In this document: positions 59,459-64,000 of the stretch, piece after piece
Numbering within the stretch: the stretch's first letter is position 1
How the letters are laid out: every line of letters starts with the position of its first letter
Assembly: GCA_037127255.1 (NCBI GenBank)
Contig: JBANSL010000001.1
Coordinates: 37,749,001-37,813,000 of the forward strand
DNA: 64,000 nt
Reading direction: 5' to 3'
Origin: Persicaria tinctoria
Lineage: Eukaryota > Streptophyta > Magnoliopsida > Caryophyllales > Polygonaceae
The notes under the pieces: generated by a model
Told to the model about the DNA's origin: nothing
What the model saw: only the letters and a program-made list of their open reading frames with translations
The model's database searches: none
Made by a program: the position numbers and the translations under genes

Positions 59459-60162
59459 GTCGCCTGGGTGTTGGGGGAGACCAGTGGTGGCGAACTTCAG
59501 CCCTGGTGTCTCCGAAATCGCGGTCGAGAGTGATCGGAGGTAGTTGGTGTTCTATACTCTTCGGTGGCTGTTTGTTGGTTTGTAGAGAATGAATGGGAAG
59601 AAGTTCTGATCGGCGGGTTAAATGGAATAGAAGTCTGAGGCGTTATCTACAAGTTGACCTAATTCGGATCTCTAAAGATAGGGATTTGAGGTTGAACGAT
59701 CTGGCTAAACATTGTTAGTTATCACTCGGTTAAAGATAGAATTTTTTTGTAACAAAAATTATGATTCTCCTTCTCCCGTGTGGCGTGAAGTTGCTGGGCT
59801 GGCTCAATTCAGAATGGGCCGGATCACTTTGACACATGTTATATTTATATACATATAACGTAGGATATACATGTATATGTACATATAACGTAATGATCCG
59901 AAACAAACACATATATTATATACATAATATATATAACTAGTTATCCACTAATTTACCCATAAATAATATATAAATATTATTTATAAAACTTTAATTTATT
60001 TAAATAATTTAAATAAATTAATTTCCCACATTTCACATTATAAAATGTGAAATAACTATCTTACGAACTTGACACGTTAAAATAATAGAAAAAATTAAAT
60101 AATTCCGACTTTTATTTAATTAAATTCTAAAATTAAATAAACGGAAATACGAGGGTATTTCA
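59459..60162 (+). repeat. K right part
   Basis: Sequence resumes after B's target duplication (GTCGC). It is AT-rich towards the end, with ACATATAACGTA repeats at 59855-59895. It ends GGGTATTTCA before TAACG. No gene recognised. Confidence 0.65.
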
Positions 60163-60239
60163 TAACGCGCTATAGGGTCGAAATTGGGCTACAGTAGATT
60201 GCTATAAGTCTATATCGACTGCAATCAGTCGGATTCCAA

Positions 60240-60440
60240 GTATGATCAAATGGTCTATGTCGAGTGGCTTAGGTCGATATCGTCAAAGAGACTCGATATC
60301 GAGTCCACTTAGTCGATATCGACTGTCCCTATCTCCCCTATGTTCTGGTCGAAATCGCCTCTGGGGTCGATATCGAGTAGGGTCACTTGATATCGACCAG
60401 GTTACCTCGAATTTTCCACTCGATCCCCGTTTTTCTACCT
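60240..60440. repeat. Phased words in the element C 3' region
   Basis: Words or close variants start at 60254, 60274, 60293 and 60313 (20, 19, 20 bp), then 60349, 60367 and 60387 (18, 20 bp). The stretch is non-coding. Confidence 0.82.
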
Positions 60441-60589
60441 GAAAATTGTTAGTTTTCGCACGAAGACAAGACTTTCCGCATGAAGTATTCAAAACCAAAA
60501 TCAAAATCAAAACCGAAAGTTTTAATGTCCTAAAATTTAAATGTTTTATGTACATGCTCTAGCTTTTAGAGCCGCTAGGCCGACTTCTC

Positions 60590-63396
60590 CATTTGTGCTT
60601 AGGAACCTTCAATGTGAGGCCTTCTTGTGACTGGCCCTTCTCCTGGATCATCTAGGTCCTGATTGTAGTATGCAAGGTTCGCTGATAAGTTGTTGTTCGC
60701 TTAAAATCCTTTGTCTTCCTTCATCTTCTTTCTATTCCTAATCCTGCGCAGGTTAGCTCACCACGGGGCCTTGTCTCCTCTAAAAATCTTTTTATTTTTA
60801 TTAATGGACGGAGGAGGAGTAGGGATTGTACCTGATCTTACCTTTTCGTGCCCAAAATAGTAATCTTTGGGCCGAGGGTTAGTCGATGTCGAGTGGAAGT
60901 GGTCGACGTCGAGTACAGGGACCCCATACATAGGCTTTTGGCAGGTTCAGAGATCAACAGGGGAGGTCGATGTCGAGTGGGAGTAGTCGACTTCGAGTGG
61001 AGTGGTCGACATCAAGTAAATGCAGTCGATGTCGAGTAGATTCCTGGTGCTTTCATCCGTTGTTCTGTGCTCGTCCCCGTGTTTGCCTTTGCTCTTCACC
61101 TCCAGTCATGAAATTTCCTCCTTTTTAGGGCCAAAAGAGAAGTCTAGGACCTCGTTACCTATCGTGAAGGTGAGCAATCGCTTCTTGATGATGATGTTGG
61201 CATCTACAGTAGCTAGAAAAGGTCTACCAAGAATAATAGGGCAAGCAGGATCTTCCGCCATATCTACCATAACGAAATCTGTGGGAATATAGAACTTACC
61301 AACCTGGACAGGGACATTATCAACCATACTTGTAGGGATGACCACCGTATTGTTTTCCATGTATAGCTTAGCATCCACGGGCTCTATTGCTCCTATCTTC
61401 ACCTTTGACCAGATTGATAAGGGCATGATGCTCACGCTTACTTCTAGATCACACAGTGCCTCATATCTATATTGTCCTAATCCCACAGTAATAGAGAACT
61501 TACCAGGGTCAGCTCTCTTCTCAAGGAAATCCATCCTATTGCAGTCGCTGGCGATTTATGTGATTGATCGCTTGTTGCCGAGGATCTCCTTGAGGAACTT
61601 GGCATATGCATGCATCTCTTGAAGAGCTTCTGTAAAAGGAATTGAAACGTTTAGTTCCTAAAGCATCTTAATGAAGCGTTTAAACTTACCTGCGGTGGGA
61701 TGGGTCAATATCTTGAAACGTTTAGTTCCTAAAGCATCTTAACGAAACGTTTAGTTCCTCGAGGTTGTTGGTGCAGATGGGTCAATATCGACCTGAGTTT
61801 GGTCAATATCAACCTGAGTTTGGTCGATATTGACCGGTTCTTGGTCGATTTTGACCTATTGTCCAGTGTCGTCGTTTGCTTCTCCGATCGCTGGTTCGTG
61901 CAGTTTGTGACTGCTCCTTAATTGTACTGTCGCGACTTGTCCAGATTGCCCCTCATGATATGGATCTGTATGCCCAATGAGCTTTCCGGATGGTCTTGGG
62001 ATCTGTGTCGCGAGTTGACCCACTTGGGTCTCTATGTTCCGCTTCCAGATGTCCATTTCTCCAAACCTTGTGTTGAGGCTCTGAAGTTGAGTTTGGATGG
62101 CCCTGGTAGATGGTTGGTGTTGTGCTTGGTTTCTCCTCATCCCGTCGAGGATCATCTGTAGATTATCTTTCCGCTAGTCCCTTTCTGGATGTCCTGGAGC
62201 TCTGTATGGTGGGGGTTCCTAGGGGCACCTTGATTCCATTGTGGTTGATAGAATCTTTGATCCCCCATATAGCGATTGGGACCCCCCGCATAAGCTACCT
62301 CCTCATGAATTTCTGCAAGACTGACCTGCTCCGTATGTGGGCACTCTGGAGTGGTGTGCCGTTGTGAACCACATTCGATGCAAGGTTGGTTGATAGAAAG
62401 AAACTTGACTTGCTTGAGGAGCTTGCGATTCTGATCCTTGTAGAATTGCTCCTTAACGTCTTGATCAATCTCCTTACAAGGGTCATAGAGGGGCGTGGAT
62501 GGGGTTGGCCTTGCATAGCTGTTGTCGTCGTAATTCGCAAGAGCCCCATAGGTGTTGTCGAAGTTGGTGAGCCATTCGATGGATGCCCACGCCTTAGCTA
62601 GTGTTTGCGTAAGGTATTCGTATTGCGTAAATTGATTCATCATTTCCTTGTTGGCTAGATCAAGAGAGATATAGGAAATCTCCTGAATTGCATATGGTGG
62701 TTGCCCATGAGTAGGGCAAGATCGCATCAGATCCTTGTATCGATCCCATGCTCGTGTAAGCAGCTCCCCAAACTTTTGTTTGAAAGATGTAGTCTTCTGG
62801 CGGAGGAGCGCTGTCTTGGCAGGAGGAAATAACTTGTTGAGGAACACATTCCTTACCTCAATCCATGTTGTGAGGGATTGTGCAAGGAGACCTTCGAGCC
62901 ACTTTAGTGCTGGACCTGTAAGAGACCAACGAAAAGCTTTCATTCTTACACATTCAAGAGTAGCACCTTCAACAATAGTTTGGCACATATCAGTAAAAGT
63001 AGTAATATGAGCGAGAGGGCATTCACTAAATCTCCATTCAAAAGCATTATTTTTAATTTCAGTAAGGATGACAGTGCGAATTTCAAAATCATTAGAAGGG
63101 ACTAGAATAGCCTATTCACGCACTATCAGAGTCGAGTGAATGTAATGCTTTACAGTGGTTGGATATAGGGCAAGCTCAGCCTCTGCATGCCTCCTTTGTT
63201 CTATTTCCAGCTCGGTGAGTGCTCTCCCAGCGGCGAGAGCAACATTGTTGGCTGCTAGTTCCCTCTGAAGCCTCTCGATCATCTGAGCTTGTGTTTCTGC
63301 GGTTTCCATGATCCTTTATAATCTAGAGTGGATGTGTATAAGACGTTCCGGGTCGTCTAAGGCGTCAAACTTAGGTGGTTGACCAGAACGGCGCCT
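60590..63396 (-). pseudogene. Element C gag-protease, heavily broken
   Basis: The gag start aligned with A and B is AGG at 63394-63396 instead of ATG. The frame is recognisable from 63309 (METAETQAQMIERLQRELAA), has a TAG at 63112-63114, and continues with the gag core (FRWSLTGPALKWLEGL, RYKDLMRSCPTHGQPPY) and zinc knuckle CIECGSQRHTTPEC. A 1-base deletion near 62213 shifts the frame. The protease ORF (61534-61106) has CDLEVSVSIMPLSIW: the active-site triplet DLG is changed to DLE. A rearranged segment at 61646-61745 repeats GAAACGTTTAGTTCCTAAAG. A basic tail like A's ends near 60590. Confidence 0.85.
61782..61854. repeat. Four 21-bp phased words in the element C linker
   Basis: TCAATATCGA, TCAATATCAA, TCGATATTGA and TCGATTTTGA start at 61782, 61803, 61824 and 61845, exactly 21 bp apart. 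Each copy has drifted but its position is kept. Confidence 0.88.
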
Positions 63397-63458
63397 ACAC
63401 ATGCAAAGTAACTCAAAGGAAACGTGAGATCTAACTACCTATGGAGCGAATAATTGCT

Positions 63459-63476
63459 TCCCCAACAACGACGCCA
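63459..63476 (-). promoter_or_regulatory. Element C primer binding site, degraded
   Basis: The minus strand reads TGGCGTCGTTGTTGGGGA, three mismatches from the tRNA-Asp complement. Confidence 0.75.
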
Positions 63477-63480
63477 ATTT

Positions 63481-64000
63481 TATTGTAAGGAGGAAATCGA
63501 GTTCAATAAAAAAAAATATAAATCAAACCATTATTCGTGCCCACGCAAATAATTACAAGATTTCCTCCCGATGTAGCAAAAAGAAATCAGGATCGATCCT
63601 CGAGGAAGCGTGTTAGCGGATCTCAGGTAGCATGCGAATCTCACGAACGGTGATCGACCATAGGGAAGCACTCGATATGGACCAGAGGTAGTCGATATCG
63701 ACCTCATCAGTTGATTTCTGAAAGCTCTGTAGACGTCAGTCGATTTCGACCTATGCACACAATATCGACCAATAAGCTCGATATCGACCAGTTCTCGTCG
63801 ACTTCACCTGTACCTTCAGAGACAAAAAAGAGCAGAGATCGATTTCGAGTGAAGTGCTTGATATCGAGCAAATCAGTAGTCGACGTCGAATAGGAGTAGT
63901 CGATGTCGAGTAGAATGCGGAAACGTAACGAATTGCAAATTTCAAAATAAACATTGTAAAAGAAAACTTCCAAGACCGGGGTTTGCAACAACGATAACCA
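63481..64000 (-). repeat. Element C 5' LTR, partial
   Basis: It starts TATTGTAAGG (TG lost) and matches F from 40455 rightwards. Words or variants start at 63672, 63692, 63711, 63740, 63759, 63778 and 63798, spaced 19-20 bp with one 29-bp step. It continues past the window. Confidence 0.85.

Larger units (their letters stand above)
47965..60162 (+). mobile_element. K: solo LTR interrupted by element B
   Basis: It begins TGTAACACCCC at 47965 and ends GGGTATTTCA at 60162, an imperfect inverted end pair. It is flanked by a perfect 5-bp duplication TAACG (47960-47964 and 60163-60167). Without B and one copy of B's target duplication it is about 2815 bp. No gag, pol, primer site or internal LTR is visible, so a solo LTR is the simplest reading. 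The TGTAACACCCC start is common in chromovirus (Tekay/Del type) LTRs, which suggests plus orientation. Confidence 0.75.
60168..64000 (-). mobile_element. Element C: A/B-related gag-protease element, 3' truncated
   Basis: Minus strand. The 5' LTR at 63481 runs off the window; a degraded primer site, gag, protease and part of the 3' untranslated region follow. Its left end joins D-type sequence across K. No RT or integrase is seen. Its words are mainly TCGATATCGA-like, a subtype shared with F. It is the most decayed of A, B and C. Confidence 0.8.

Overview
The window is plant nuclear DNA made almost entirely of nested LTR retrotransposons. It looks like a flowering plant, probably a eudicot. 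The tRNA-Asp and tRNA-iMet primer sites, the Athila-type 3' ORFs, a chromovirus, a Ty1/copia scrap, hAT and Stowaway MITEs and a RICESLEEPER-type hAT transposase support this. I cannot name the species. I see no intact host gene, no rRNA or tRNA gene and no CRISPR array. Every element ORF examined is broken.

Layout, left to right. Element A (1-8156, minus) is an Athila-like element with gag and protease only; its left LTR runs off the window. Its right edge lies in the 3' untranslated part of element H. H (minus) is cut into 8157-8644 and 22443-28956 by element J (8645-22442, plus, TSD ATCTC). Inside J's span are a gene-like fragment, chromovirus derivative E (13563-18786, plus), two repeat tracts and a broken hAT transposase. 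After H come an AT-rich tract, a copia RNase H fragment (29318-29749) and an H-type LTR fragment I (29750-30227). Next is G (30228-40454, minus), a decayed Athila element that still has RT, RNase H and integrase. F (40455-41396) is an A-like LTR fragment. D (41397-47917, minus) is a chromovirus truncated in its integrase. K (47965-60162) is a solo LTR with TSD TAACG, and it contains the complete element B (50081-59458, minus, TSD GTCGC). C (about 60168-64000, minus) is a third gag-protease element related to A and B.

Two themes stand out. First, most Ty3-type elements here (A, B, C, H, E) have lost most or all of RT, RNase H and integrase but keep gag plus protease or its remnant. They would need enzymes from another element; B keeps an integrase C-terminal remnant and E keeps only an RT splinter. 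Second, the elements carry short 'words' repeated at a start-to-start spacing of about 19-22 bp, close to two helical turns. The word differs by lineage: TCGANNTCGA in A, B, C and F; TCGGTACCGA-like in G; a CGGCGGGCGCCG-like word in H and I; TGTCGAGT-like in the leaders of D and E. The words sit in comparable places (U3, U5 or leader, gag-protease linker, after protease, 3' UTR). They keep their DNA sequence while being read in different frames inside one ORF. That points to a nucleotide-level signal and is the best candidate here for an undescribed system.

All coordinates, spacings and target-site duplications were read by eye. Family assignments rest on recognised motifs, not on database searches.
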